From assembly GCA_036250225.1 (NCBI GenBank), contig JAPZLL010000003.1, positions 310,001 to 374,000 of the forward strand: 64,000 bases of DNA, in the 5' to 3' direction. The DNA is from Cercophora sp. LCS_1 (lineage: Eukaryota > Ascomycota > Sordariomycetes > Sordariales > Lasiosphaeriaceae). A program made the translations under genes and the position numbers. The notes beneath the pieces were generated by a model. It worked only from the letters and a program-made list of their open reading frames with translations, was not told where the DNA came from and searched no databases. Positions 21,909 to 32,470 of this stretch are shown here, piece by piece (position 1 is the first letter of the stretch; each line of letters begins with the position of its first letter).

Positions 21909-23798
21909 TTCCCTGGGGCGCAGGAATCTGAAAGATTGGAAAGATTTCGAGCGAGAAAGGATGAAAGAAATGTCGTCTCTGGTTCCAGTTTCCCAAGGAA
22001 AGAAAGGGGGTAACAATCCACCCGTCTCCTGCCAAAAAGACATGCCTCGAGTCAGCGTCCGTCCCTTGAGTTTCACATGGAGGAAAGGCGGTGATACAAG
22101 GGAAAGAGCGGTCTGCCCATGGGGGGGAAAAGCTTTGTCTTCATTGCGTTCCGCCCACATTCCGTCCTCTAGTCATCATGTATTGTACTTGGCGAAAATT
22201 GCCATATTTTCCTTCGTCTGGTCTTCGCATTCAGATTATTTTATTTCGTCTCTAAGGCGTGACTTCGACACTCGATTTCTCGCCACCTTCGAATTTACCA
22301 TTGTTTAGTCAGTGTTAGATGCCTCCCCTGCCTTAGCTGGCCACCTCGACTCTGATGTGCCGAGCTGCGCAGTTCTGCGCATCAAGGTTCTCTCTGCTAG
22401 AGAAACACGAGAAGGCATTCGAAAATTACCAACATCGAGAAACAAAATCCGAGCTGCATGTGGTAATCTTTTCGCCATCGCGTCGGGATATACCCAATGA
22501 AGGGGCTTCCCCCGACGTTCTGGCCAAGCACCCGCAAAACGAGACTTGAGACCCTCCCATTGGTTCGTACAATATGACCAACAATGAACGATGCCATCGC
22601 CGCAAAGGCCTTCTTTGGTCCTGGCTTCCTCCTCGACTGCAATGCGAGAAGCTCGCCGTATTGCTGACCGCTACAGCATGGTGGGCATGAGACATCATCT
22701 CGCCGCCCTGCTTTGCTTGCAGTGCCGAGAAACGACTGACACCGGTGGCTTGCCCAGCACCTGCGCCGTAAATGGTGGCAGTTTTGACAGCTCCAAGAGC
22801 AAGGAGCCCTCATCCGCCTTCCGCCATCCATGCATGTCTCTGAATTTTCAAACCTATTCAGTACAGACCGCCAGCCACTGGGCTGGACAGAATTCAGGAG
22901 GACGAGGGGAACAGTGCGAAAAGGCGAAGGAAGTGCGACGGCTCACCTCCGTTGGCGGACTCACCGACTCTTGGTTGTTTGGCTCGCTTGGCAGCCGTGC
23001 TTTCAACGTTGAGTTCTTTACGCCATGATCGTCGCTCGGGCCAGTAATTCGATCGGGCCGAGATCGCAACAAGACGGTCGACGTCGAGATAGAGTAGAGT
23101 CGCTGCGAAAATGGGTCTAGGGTCAACCCGGCTCCGATCCCCAGCCCTGTAAGCTGGGCAACGGCCCCTGGTTTATCTTCCTCGCGCTTTCGCTACGCTC
23201 TCGATCAACCAAGTCCCTGGTGATCAATTGTGGGATGTCTGGCGCCGAGGCCTGTCCACCATGGCTGACGTTGGGACTCCCAGGACGACGCTAGGGCTGC
23301 AACTTGACAACCTCCTTCCACAGTGCCCAATGCAGCTGCGAAGTTGTGATAAAGGCTGAACTAGAGTAGACGTGGCGGAGCTTACTTGACCCAAGATCGA
23401 CAAGGTGCGCTTTCGTTAGGGAGGAGGCTAGAGGAGGTGCCAGTAGCAGACCGAGTCTCAAATGTTTTCTTTTTTTTTCTGGCCCTCGGCCATCCACAGG
23501 CTGCCAAACTCAAAGGGCCTCGATTGGCCCACTGCCACACCGGAAAGGACCTCCGGGCTGGATGCAAGTCCGAACCCCCTTTGCGAGGGATAGTGATTCT
23601 CAAGTCACACCGGGTCTACAAATCCCAGCCGAAGCTTCCTTTCCCAAGGTTGTGACCCTAGCCTCCTGCTCATCATCTTTCTCCCTCTTCTGCCTCTGGT
23701 TGGCGTTGGATATTGCAACTCGTCCATCTATTATTTCGTGTCACCGAAATCCCCTCAATTCAGGTTGCTTCTTGCGACCTGAGCTCAGAACAACAGCC
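21909..23798. other. Gene-poor stretch between two orphan genes
   Basis: About 1.9 kb with ORFs up to 147 codons on both strands (22591-23028 plus, 22397-22831 minus), overlapping and without recognisable features. A T-rich run lies near 23465-23480. The end from about 23650 is CT-rich leader of the next gene. Confidence 0.45.
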
Positions 23799-24593
23799 AT
23801 GTCGGAGCCTCGCGAGGAGGTCCTCGACTTTGAGACTAGGCACCTGTTTGCCCCCTCTTACTCAGTCATGATGCCCGCCTCTTATCCTCCTGGTCTCGCA
23901 GGCTTCCCCGGATTCTCAGCGGGGCCGAATCAATCTGAGTTTCCCTTGCGGCGCGGATTCTACAACGCTGAACCTGAGAACCAGATTTCTCCACTGGAAG
24001 TGTACCCGTCGCCATACACCCAGTACGAGGGGATGGCGCCCCCAACTCCCTCGGGGATTAGTCCGATTCGACAGCCCAGCTAAGCTGTGTTACATCCAGT
24101 AGAGCCTCCCCGGGCTTACAGCATCCATTCGAGGCAATCGTTGGTTCGTCAACCTGCCACACCAGTTCGACCACCTAAAGCTGCGGAACCTCAACGCCGC
24201 AAATCGGCGCCTGCCATTCCAGGTTCGCGCTTCCCTTGGAAGGGCAAGAACCTGACCAACATGGACCCTAAGGAGATGAGCCGCAAGGTCGATGACCTAA
24301 AGGTCGAGCTGGACTTCTTGAAGAAGAGAAAGGACGCATTGCTGAAAGAGAAGCTTCGGCTCATAGAGCAATGCCACCAATACTGCGTGTGTGATGAGAG
24401 AATTTTCAGATTCCTCAATTGTGAAGCGGATATGATGCAAGCCTTCTATTTCTCACCCATCGAAGGGCAAATACTAACTTCATGATGCAGTGCCAGACCC
24501 TGTCGTTGCAAGGTCCCCAATCTGCGTTGCGGCTCTAAATCCAGCTCCGCTGCCAGCTTCAGTGATGTTGATCGGCCGCAGTTGTCGGAGTAA
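23799..24593 (+). CDS. Orphan protein with short coiled coil; frame crosses an in-frame TAA
   Basis: Tentative model: join(23799..24060, 24100..24388, 24491..24593), 217 residues. The N-terminal half is Pro/Ser/Tyr-rich (MMPASYPPGLAGFPGFSAGP). The middle has SAPAIPGSRFPWKGKN and a coiled coil rich in Lys/Glu/Leu (SRKVDDLKVELDFLKKRKD). The last exon gives ARPCRCKVPNLRCGSKSSS and a good ACTAAC branch site precedes its acceptor. A TAA at 24081-24083 interrupts the frame, yet coding-like sequence continues in the same frame on both sides. A 39-nt intron (GTCCGA..CCAG) would remove it, but that is very short with a weak donor. The alternatives are a nonsense mutation or readthrough. I recognise no family. 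Confidence 0.5.
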
Positions 24594-25556
24594 GCGGACA
24601 ACGACGGAGAAAACCAGCTCCTATTTCCCTTCCCTTTTCCACCACCATCAACCATTTCCATCACTGTTAACTTGATGAATGACTACTATGACTCACGGTC
24701 CTTTTACACGAAGGCGCGACCTGGGCGCATGGCTTTTCTTTGGGGAGCAATGAGGATACCCTCGTCTGACCTTTTGTTTGTCTGCTTGCTGCGTTTCCAG
24801 GAGCACGGGGCATGGCGTCGACTACTAGGTCTAAAGTGTGATACCCCGGGAAGGATTTGCTGTTTTTCTTCTTTTTAGTTTAGTTGATAGGTATCTATTG
24901 AAACAGGCGCTTGTCATTGTCCTCATGTCCTCACATCTCCCGTCAACATTGGCGCCTCCGCCCTCATGACTGCAATGGGCTCAAGTCCCCTGCAGTGAAT
25001 CGACCAAATCGTATCGAAAAGGTAATGTTGCACTGATAAAATTGCTTCCATGGTCGATTCCATGGTCGACTGATCAAATATCAGAAAAAGACCGAGATCC
25101 CGATGCTATGCGATCGAATGATCATGATTTTGGTGTAAGTGATTAGGGGGCTGCTGCGGTAAAACTCCCTGTAGCGAGGCTTGCAGTGCCCCCGAGAACC
25201 AAAGGGACCGCAGCGTGTCACCGGATGACTCCCTGCCGGCTCTCTCAGCTCCTTCCCCTTTCAAGATGATGGGCTACCTCAACGACATTCAAATTGATCC
25301 CAACGGCCCACCTTGAAGACTCTCAAATTATTTTTTCTTCTATCGAATACCTCAAAGGCTTACCCCGCAGTTGATATTTCCTCTCAAACAAAATTTCACT
25401 GCAGAGAGCAAAAAGTGAACAGTTTTGTGCTCAACAAACTATAAACCAGTGGGCTTGCACTTTCGTCTTGGCATCTTCACTCCCTCTTCTCACAAAAGAC
25501 AAACGGTCTTCACACGGAACTCGACACAATAAACAAGCCATCAGGCTTTTATAACC
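24594..25556. other. Intergenic before the RNA cyclase gene
   Basis: No gene seen. TTCCATGGTCGA is repeated in tandem near 25047-25069. The last 250 bases are AC/CT-rich and free of long ORFs, consistent with a promoter and leader. Confidence 0.55.
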
Positions 25557-27024
25557 ATGAAAGAAGCAAAGCCAATTGAACTCGACGGCCGAACAGGCGA
25601 AGGAGGCGGCCAGCTCGTCCGTATTGCCTGCGCCCTGGCCGCTGTAGCCAATGTGCCTGTTCGCATCACCAACGTGCGAGGCAATCGCGAGGGTCCACGA
25701 GGCGGAGGTTTGTTTTTATCCCCCCCCCCCCAACACACTGATCCTCACAGGTTACCCTATTACTCACTGAGCATGCACTGAACAACACGCTGAAGAGACA
25801 ACAATAACTGACACTGTTAAAAAAAAAAAAACAGGTCTTAAGTCCCAACACGTCTCAGCCCTTTCCTACCTCGCCAAAGCCACCTCAGCCGAAACAGCAG
25901 GTCTAGCAGTAGGCAGCCACGTCCTCGAGTTCCGGCCAACCCTGAAACCATCGGACCTGGAGGCGCGCAACATCACCATCGCAACCGACTCGGCAGCCGC
26001 CAGCACGCTTCTCATCTTTCAGGCGCTGCTGCCATTCCTCATGTTTGCCAGCAACGAGCGCGGCGACCCCATCAAACTCCAGATATCAGGCGGCACCAAC
26101 GTCAGCTTCAGCCTATCGTACGAGTATCTCGACCAGGTGTTGCTTCCTATGCTCGAGGGCTTTTTCGTCGGCATCCGCGTCGAGCGCTCCCTCACAGGGC
26201 GCGGCTGGTCCCAGGGCAAGATCACACGGGGTACGATCCATTTCGTGATTCACCCCTTGAAACTCGGCGAGCCGTTGCGGCTTCGGGAGCCGGAGCGTGT
26301 GTTTGGCCCCGATGATTTGGAAGTGGTGGATATCGACGTGTCGATGGTGGCGCCGGCGGATATGCATGAGGATCTGACAGATGCGCTGGTGCAGGATCTA
26401 GGGGACTTATTTCCCGGTGTCGATGTCACGTTCAAGATTGTCGAGGACAGCGGGACGGATTCGAGGATCTATGTCCTGCTTGTAGCCAAGTCGGAGACGT
26501 TGAGGTGGGGGAGGGATATTCTGTCAGCGGTGCCTAAGAAGGCTAAGGCGGCTGGTGGCAAGGGAGCTAAGAACGGAGCCAAGGCGTCGGTTTCGACCAG
26601 CGAGAGTATCGCGCGGAAGGTGTCTAAGGAACTCTTTGCCGAGGTATCCTCTGGCGGTGTGGTCGATGAGTATCTCCAGGACCAGCTGGTTGTGTTTCAG
26701 GCGCTGGCAGAGGGGCGGTCATCGTTCCCCAGGACGGGGGTTGCGCCTGCGGAACATGGGACGAACGGGCACGGCGCGAACGGCGGCGATGCAAACGGCG
26801 ATGGGACGAACGGCAAGGAGACGGGGCTGGAGCAGGCTATGGAGAAGCTTGATGTTGGAAATCTGCGTAAGGAGAAGGCAGATCAACCGTTCGGCGAGGG
26901 CAGCGCGCATACGACGACTGCGCGGTGGGTCACGGCCGAGCTGCTGCCCAAGGTTGCGTGGTACAACGAAGGGAGGATCTGCGAGGGGGTTGGGATGTGC
27001 ATGGACAAGCCCCTGAGGGGGTGA
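25557..27024 (+). CDS. RNA 3'-terminal phosphate cyclase (RtcA class)
   Basis: Model: join(25557..25707, 25835..27024), 446 residues. RtcA-type enzymes turn RNA 3'-phosphates into 2',3'-cyclic phosphates using a covalent His-AMP. The N-terminus has the family start IELDGRTGEGGGQLVRIA; GGLKSQHVSALSYLAKAT follows across the intron, then ISGGTNVSFSLSYEYLDQVLLP. The presumed nucleophile is His 409 in SAHTTTARW near the C-terminus, matching E. coli His 309 by position. Before it lies an unusual Gly/Asn/Asp-rich insert of about 25 residues (GTNGHGANGGDANGDGTNGK). The 127-nt intron holds a C10 run and an A12 tract just before its acceptor. The presence of a His distinguishes it from the nucleolar, non-catalytic Rcl1 branch. 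Cellular role in this fungus is inferred only. Confidence 0.92.
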
Positions 27025-27322
27025 TTCTGGTTGACCATGTTGTAGCCAGCTCCTTAAGTGGTTGTAAGTGGTTGGCAAGTCTTCCTAGGTAGCGCTGAAG
27101 TTTGATACCATGGGCAACGGAATACGGTCAACATGACGGTGTTTTCTTCCTAGATGCTGTTGCGTGATCATAGTGCTTTGTGTCAACTGTGCGTATATCA
27201 ATAATGCATTCTAATGGTGCACGTATTCAACAGTGCTTACTTTTATGAACGGCGTTTTAGATACCAAAAATCTCATCCAAGAAGAGTTGAACCAAAGGTG
27301 AAGTAAAATGGTATCTTGAGCT

Positions 27323-28932
27323 CTAATGCAACGATAAAGGACCCTCCCAAAAGATTTTTGCATATCTCTCAATCATGTTCTTCGTCCTCTCAACATGCGC
27401 TCTCACTTCAGGGCTATACAGGTCCTCAAGTGTTTTCTCACCCTGCAGAACCTCCTTCAAGTGCCGTGTGGCCTCCTCTTTCGTCATAACAACTAAATCC
27501 TGCGGCTTGAAAATGCTCGACTTTTGGTTGCCTATCCTGAGCAAGGTGCTCTCAGTTGGCTTTTGCCACCTGATCAGCACGAGCTTTGTCGTACTCCCCG
27601 AAACCGCGCTGCGCCCTCTGTAGGCTTCCTCAATCAGAAACTCGATGTCTTCCTGCGTCAGGGGAAGTTTCAGGCCGACGCTAATCTCAGGGGGGCCCTC
27701 GGTTGTTGCCCGGACGACTTTTTCTTCGACGCCCTGGACATATGCCAAGATGCCTTCATACATCTTGTATCGACCCTTTCCGGCGGCGTAATCCATGGGG
27801 TAGTCAGTCACCTTAAGGATGACGTGGTTCGCGACGGCATATCCAAAGAATGCCGGGAGAGTGCCCAGCACGGGCAAAATACGGACTCGAAAGTCTGGTA
27901 ACGGCCCGAGATCACCAACTGAACCTTTTTGGAACTCTTCCTCGGAGATGGGAAGGAGCGCGGCCTTGCCTTCACCCATCTTTTCGGTCGAGTAAACAAC
28001 GGGGATGCCGCGCGTGACGCCCAACGCCTTGAGTCGGCGTCTTGTTGCCCTGGACAACCCGTCATCTGTGCTCTCGGAGATATCGCCAACCATGATCTTG
28101 GTCGGGTCGCTCTTGGTGCCGGCGCCCATGGATGAGATGACGGGGATGTGATGGTCATGGCAGTATTTCAGCAGCTCAACCTTCGAGTCGATGTTATCAA
28201 TGGCGTCAATGACAAAATCGGGCTTCTGTCCGTCTGCATCCCCGCCCTCCCATGGGCCCAAGAGCTCCGACGCGACGCTCCCGTCAAACTTTTGGAGGCG
28301 CAGGTCGAAGCGCACCCAGGGGGTGATGGCGACGAGGCGTCTCTGTAGACATTGAACCTTGGAGATGCCGACATCTGACAAGGTGGCGACCGCGTGACGG
28401 TTCAGCGAGCTGAGGGTGACCTGGTCAAAATCGATCAGACGGACCTTGGAGATGCCGGACCGGGTGAGGGCTGTTGTCGCGTGGCTGCCGACACCACCGC
28501 AGCCCACGACGATGACAAAGGCGTTACGGAGCTTTGCGATGCCTTCGTCGCCCAGGAACACACGGTTCCGCGCAAGTTGCTCGAGGATCAGCTCGTCGTC
28601 GAAATCGCCGTTTTGGGCGCGCTGTGCGAGCATATGGTTGTGTTCGTCCTCCTTGTCGGGCTTGGGGATCGGGCCGTGACGGGTGACCTGTTCGGAGAGG
28701 AATTGGGCGTTAGCCTAGCTGTCATGACACTACAGACAAAGACACCATGTACTTTTGGGAGATCACCACCGCCATTGGCAGGATCAGGAATGGACTGCTT
28801 CAGACGGGAAAGGCGCTCTCCTTGCTGGAGTCGCTGGTACGCAACCACGGCCGCCACGCCCGCTGCGGCCGACACAGCGGCGGTTGCGGCTAGCTGCAGC
28901 TTGGAGTTGGTCTGATTGAGCAGCGATGACAT
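27323..28932 (-). CDS. TCD1: tRNA threonylcarbamoyladenosine dehydratase (TcdA/TCD family)
   Basis: Model: complement join(27323..28687, 28753..28932), 514 residues. The E1-like enzyme uses ATP to cyclise t6A37 in tRNAs to ct6A. Residues 12-35 (LQLAATAAVSAAAGVAAVVAY) form a single membrane segment, fitting the mitochondrial outer membrane location known for yeast Tcd1/2. The ATP-binding core has VIVVGCGGVGSHATTALTRSG at about 118-138, DFDQVTLSSLNRHAVAT, DAIDNIDSKVELLKYC and SSMGAGTKSDPTKI. The C-terminal 180 residues are the fungal extension. The 65-nt intron starts GTACAT and ends AACAG; an alternative acceptor at TAG is possible but the one used gives VTRHGPIPKP in frame. The gene converges with the RNA cyclase gene about 300 bases away. 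Confidence 0.93.
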
Positions 28933-30007
28933 GTTTGAAAGGCCAATTAGGTTGTTACCAGAGCAGGTACCTGCTACCCTCGGACGCGTTCGCGCTGAAC
29001 CAGTCTGCTCGCGATTCCGACTTCATGCAGGTTCAGAAAAAAATCTGGAGCCGTTGCAGCTGTCCTTCCCGACTCAAACGTCATTGTTTCCCCGCTGTGG
29101 GGCTGGGTGTTGGACCCTGGACCCTTGCCCCTGAAGCTTGGCGTCCACCTCCCAGCGCTTTCAACCTTCTTTCACTCTCATGAATTCAAGGGCATTAGGA
29201 AACGTTTGAGGTCCTTGTGCGGAGGCTCGGAGAAGCTCAAGCTCAGCTGTCATATAATCCTTCTCATTATTTCTGTTTGTCAGTAAAGTTTCAGCCGGCC
29301 AGAAATGCTGGCAGGGTAGCAATCGGGCGCCATGGCAGCTCAGCCGTTTCAGCCCCCAGCCCCGCTACTGAAAGCTCCCCGCCTTCAGCCCGCCCAGGCT
29401 GGGATGCTAGGTTCCTTTGCTCGAGCCCGGGCTCTCCAGGCGCCATGAAGGGAAATCCGACAGCCATATCGTCATCAAATCGCAAGATGTAAATGGACTG
29501 AAGCTATATATACCATAGAATTTATGTTCCTATGTCAGAGGTAAATGCTATACGCTGAATTGGCCCCCATTCCAGGCTTTCAGCGCTCATCATCTATGGA
29601 TGTGAGAGTGGACGGCAGACGGCAGGACGGAGCACGGAGGCCCAGATCACCGGTGCCGTCCCCCAATGGCGGTGCGCCGTTGGCCTAGGCTGTCAGCCGG
29701 ACATGCAACTTGGCCTCCCAGTGGCCGTCGAATGGAGCAAACAAAGACGCCGCCGGCCGGTGTTGGCGGGGGAGCTGCGGGGTTTCCCCGACTCCTGCGC
29801 TGACAGGCCCCATCAATCAATCCTTTTGCAACGTTGGGACCGCGCAGAACAATCCTTGTTGGCGATGGCACGGGGATCCGAAGCACCACCCCTCCTCCCA
29901 CACCTCTCTCACATCCAAGCTGGTCCGAAACGTGCATACAGGGGTAGAATGCAGAGAGAAGAAAACTCGTATATGAACGATGGGGCACCCCCCTCATCGG
30001 TACCTAG
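28933..30007. other. Shared upstream region of two divergent genes
   Basis: About 1.1 kb between divergent starts. Short ORFs only. Nothing beyond promoter and leader sequence can be supported. Confidence 0.55.
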
Positions 30008-30058
30008 ATGGTCCTACCATCCATCTTCACTCCCACCTCGTCCACTCAGCTCCTTGAA

Positions 30059-30090
30059 CCCAAACCCAAACCCAAACCCAAACCCAAACC
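30059..30090. repeat. CCCAAA hexamer microsatellite just before an ATG
   Basis: Five perfect CCCAAA units plus a partial one, ending 7 bases before the likely SDR start. In the SDR frame it encodes a Pro-Lys repeat that would be translated if the upstream ATG at 30008 were used. Confidence 0.9.
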
Positions 30091-30097
30091 TAACAGC

Positions 30098-30886
30098 ATG
30101 GCTTCAGCACAAGGCAAGGTCGTCATCGTGACCGGAGCAGCCGGCGGCCTAGGCAAAGCCATCGCCTCCGCCTTCCTCGGCGCGGGCGCCCAAGTGACCA
30201 TCTGCGACGTCAACCAGCAACGCATCGCCACGGTGGAGGAAGAATGGACCAAAACCCACGCCGGCAAGTTTCTCACGCGCGAAGCAGACGTGACCAGCGA
30301 CAAGGCCGTCCAGGATCTCGTGGAAGACACGGTCGCCAAGTTTGGGCGCTTGGACATCCTGATCAACAACGCCGGCATCATGGACGACTTCTCGCCCGTC
30401 GGCACCATTTCCAAGGAGAAATGGGACCGCGTCCTGGACGTCAACCTCAACGGACCGTTCCTCGCCAGCCGCGCGGCCATCGCCCAGTTCGAGAAGCAGG
30501 ACCGACCCGGCGGGCTGATCATCAATATCGGCTCCAACGCCAGCGTGCACGGGTTTCACGCCGGCGTGGCTTACACCGTGTCCAAGGCGGGGTTGCTGGC
30601 CCTGACGAAAAACACGGCGGGTTTTTACGGGCCCAAGGGGATCTACGCCGTTGCGCTGTTGTTGGGTGGCATGGCGGAGACGAACATCACGGACGCGTTT
30701 GCCAATGGGCTGAACGGGGAGGCGTTTCAGCGAATCCAGGCCTCGCAGACGGCCTTTGAGGAGGGGAAGACGACGGTGCCGATTGAGAGCGTGGCCAAGT
30801 ATTGTGTTTTCCTCTCGGATTCCGACATCGCGCCTAACGCGAATGGGTCGGGTATTTTCTTCAATAAGAATTGGCCTGAGGCCTAA
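30098..30886 (+). CDS. Short-chain dehydrogenase/reductase
   Basis: Intronless, 262 residues from ATG 30098 (MASAQGKVVIVTGAAGGLGK). Classical SDR motifs are all there: cofactor loop TGAAGGLG near residue 13, CDVNQQR after beta-2, NNAGIM near 90, catalytic Ser in NIGSNASVHG and YTVSK near 160. Asp in CDVN suggests NAD(H) rather than NADP(H). Substrate cannot be told. An in-frame ATG at 30008 would add 30 residues containing six Pro-Lys dipeptides from a hexamer repeat; family proteins start at the second ATG. The usual PG motif after the active site is replaced by LLLGGMAETNI, which is slightly unusual. Confidence 0.93.
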   Translation: MASAQGKVVIVTGAAGGLGKAIASAFLGAGAQVTICDVNQQRIATVEEEWTKTHAGKFLTREADVTSDKAVQDLVEDTVAKFGRLDILINNAGIMDDFSPVGTISKEKWDRVLDVNLNGPFLASRAAIAQFEKQDRPGGLIINIGSNASVHGFHAGVAYTVSKAGLLALTKNTAGFYGPKGIYAVALLLGGMAETNITDAFANGLNGEAFQRIQASQTAFEEGKTTVPIESVAKYCVFLSDSDIAPNANGSGIFFNKNWPEA

Positions 30887-31229
30887 GCACCTAGGTCTAG
30901 TTTTGGGGGGGAAGGATAGGTCTGATCGAAATAGGAATCGATTTTTTTCCTGAACAACTGCTGACTAACTACCTAGATGCCTCCCCCCACCCCCTTTGTT
31001 TTTAATCGAAATCGTCCATGAAGAAAAAAGACCCAAAGTAAACCAGGGCAGCATCTCCAAGGAAACGATTCTCGATTGTAAGTTGCCAAAAAGAACAAAC
31101 ATCCGAGTATCCAAAGTCACGTCACGTCACGTCACCCATCTCCACCAAAAAAAGAAAAAATACCCCCGAGTCCTCTCATCCACCATGACCGGATCCGAGG
31201 TCCAAGAGTGCAGCAGCGTAGCAAAGCGC
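30887..31229. other. Intergenic between convergent genes
   Basis: About 340 bases, with homopolymer G, T and C runs near 30905-31005 and a CACGT(CACGT)n run near 31120-31132. No gene. Confidence 0.6.
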
Positions 31230-31666
31230 TTAGTTCTTGGGGAAGGTGCCCCAGTTGTAGCAGTAGGGCGACTTGGACTCCCAGTTGTAGTAGCAGTACT
31301 GGCGACGGCCGCAGGAGCCACCGTTCTATCAATCTCTGTCAGTCCACATTCTCTCTCGCTCTCTCTCTCTCCACTTCCGCTTCCATGTGAGCATGTGTTG
31401 ATGAGAAGGGAGGTACTTACAACCCACGAGCGACCAGTGTTGCACACATCCCATCCATTGCGGTACGGCGAGCAGCGGTAGGTGCCGGGCTTGCAGCCCC
31501 AGCCCTCGGGCTGAGCGGCATCAACCTGAGCCATGGGCTCGGCGGCCTGGGGCTGGTTGGCCATGGGCTGGGCAGCGTGTTCCTCGGCCACGGGCTCGGC
31601 GGCCTGCATGGCAGGGGAAGCGGCGACGAGGGCCGAGAAGGCGGCGAGGATGATGGTGAACTTCAT
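31230..31666 (-). CDS. Small secreted cysteine-rich protein, effector-like
   Basis: Model: complement join(31230..31325, 31421..31666), 113 residues; the intron starts GTAAGT and ends ATAG and contains a CT-rich tract. A clear signal peptide (MKFTIILAAFSALVAASPA) is followed by an Ala/Glu/Pro-rich pro-region of about 35 residues. The mature domain has six Cys: GWGCKPGTYRCSPY, WDVCNTGRSWV, then SCGRRQYCYYNW and SPYCYNWGTF, rich in Tyr and Trp. Three disulfides are likely. The intron separates Cys 3 from Cys 4. Such proteins are common in plant-associated and saprotrophic fungi; whether it acts on a host or a substrate cannot be told. Repeats of GGTTTG and GGT lie just upstream. Confidence 0.85.
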
Positions 31667-31672
31667 TTTGAA

Positions 31673-31712
31673 GGTTTGGTGGTTTGGTGGTTTGGTGGTT
31701 TGGGTTTGGTTT
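31673..31712. repeat. Degenerate GGTTTGGT repeat upstream of the secreted protein gene
   Basis: Units of GGTTTGGTG recur from 31673 directly after the start codon, within the presumed 5' UTR (read as CACCAAACC on the coding strand). Confidence 0.75.
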
Positions 31713-31847
31713 GTGTGTGTTTGGAGTGAATGAGGGGCTGATCTGGTGACTGAGATGAGATGAGCGTGATGAGGAGAGAGAATGGCGTCAGGAGGGGAGA
31801 CTTGAAGGTCTTTTATAGAGGATTTGTTGGGAATGCTGAGTATGTGT

Positions 31848-31892
31848 GTTGTTGTTGTGGTGGTGGTGGTGGTGGTGGTGGTGGTGGTGGTG
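31848..31892. repeat. GTT/GTG trinucleotide microsatellite
   Basis: About three GTT units followed by about ten GTG units, located about 190 bases upstream of the secreted protein start. A TTTTATAG sequence lies nearby at 31811. Confidence 0.85.
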
Positions 31893-32470
31893 CTAGGGCG
31901 GTTGGATCGTGGTCGGAATGGAGGTGAGACTTTTCAGTGCTGGTGGTTGGAGAACACCAATGGCTTAGAGAGTCACTTTGCCGAAATGTTCACGAGATGG
32001 ATGGACGCCCAGGGACGGGAAATTATGGAGGGGATCTTGCGATCTTGGTCGAGCATCGGCCCGATATCACAAGTCTTGTCGCTGTCCCAGCATCTCCAAA
32101 AGTGAAGAGGTGGCTGCATGACATTCTTCCGTTCTTGTCATATCTGCATCTTGGCAAATACGAGAAATTCATCTATTTTGACTTCCCACGTAAATAACCT
32201 ATTTTTGAATTGCTTGAGGACCATGCTACCTACCTGTGTGCCGCGACCCGTATTGTTGACATGCCCCTGAATGCTCACCACTCACACAAACCACCAACCC
32301 CAAGTGCAAAACCCGTGTCGTCAATGTCTCTAAAACCAAGTAAATTCCCCATGTGTTTAATAAGGCTTCGGCCCAAATCTTCAACGAGCCACATGCAGGA
32401 ACGCAACACCCCGCCGACGTCGTGCCGACCCCATTCCTCACCTTTCCACAACTGTGTAAAGCCCCATACG
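31893..32470. other. Intergenic upstream of the secreted protein gene
   Basis: About 580 bases with three short plus-strand ORFs and no supported gene. It separates the start region of the secreted protein gene from the 3' end of the acyl-CoA synthetase gene. Confidence 0.5.

Noticed and set aside
30059..30090. Interstitial telomere repeat
   Set aside because: The unit is CCCAAA, not the CCCTAA of filamentous fungi, and it sits at a gene start.
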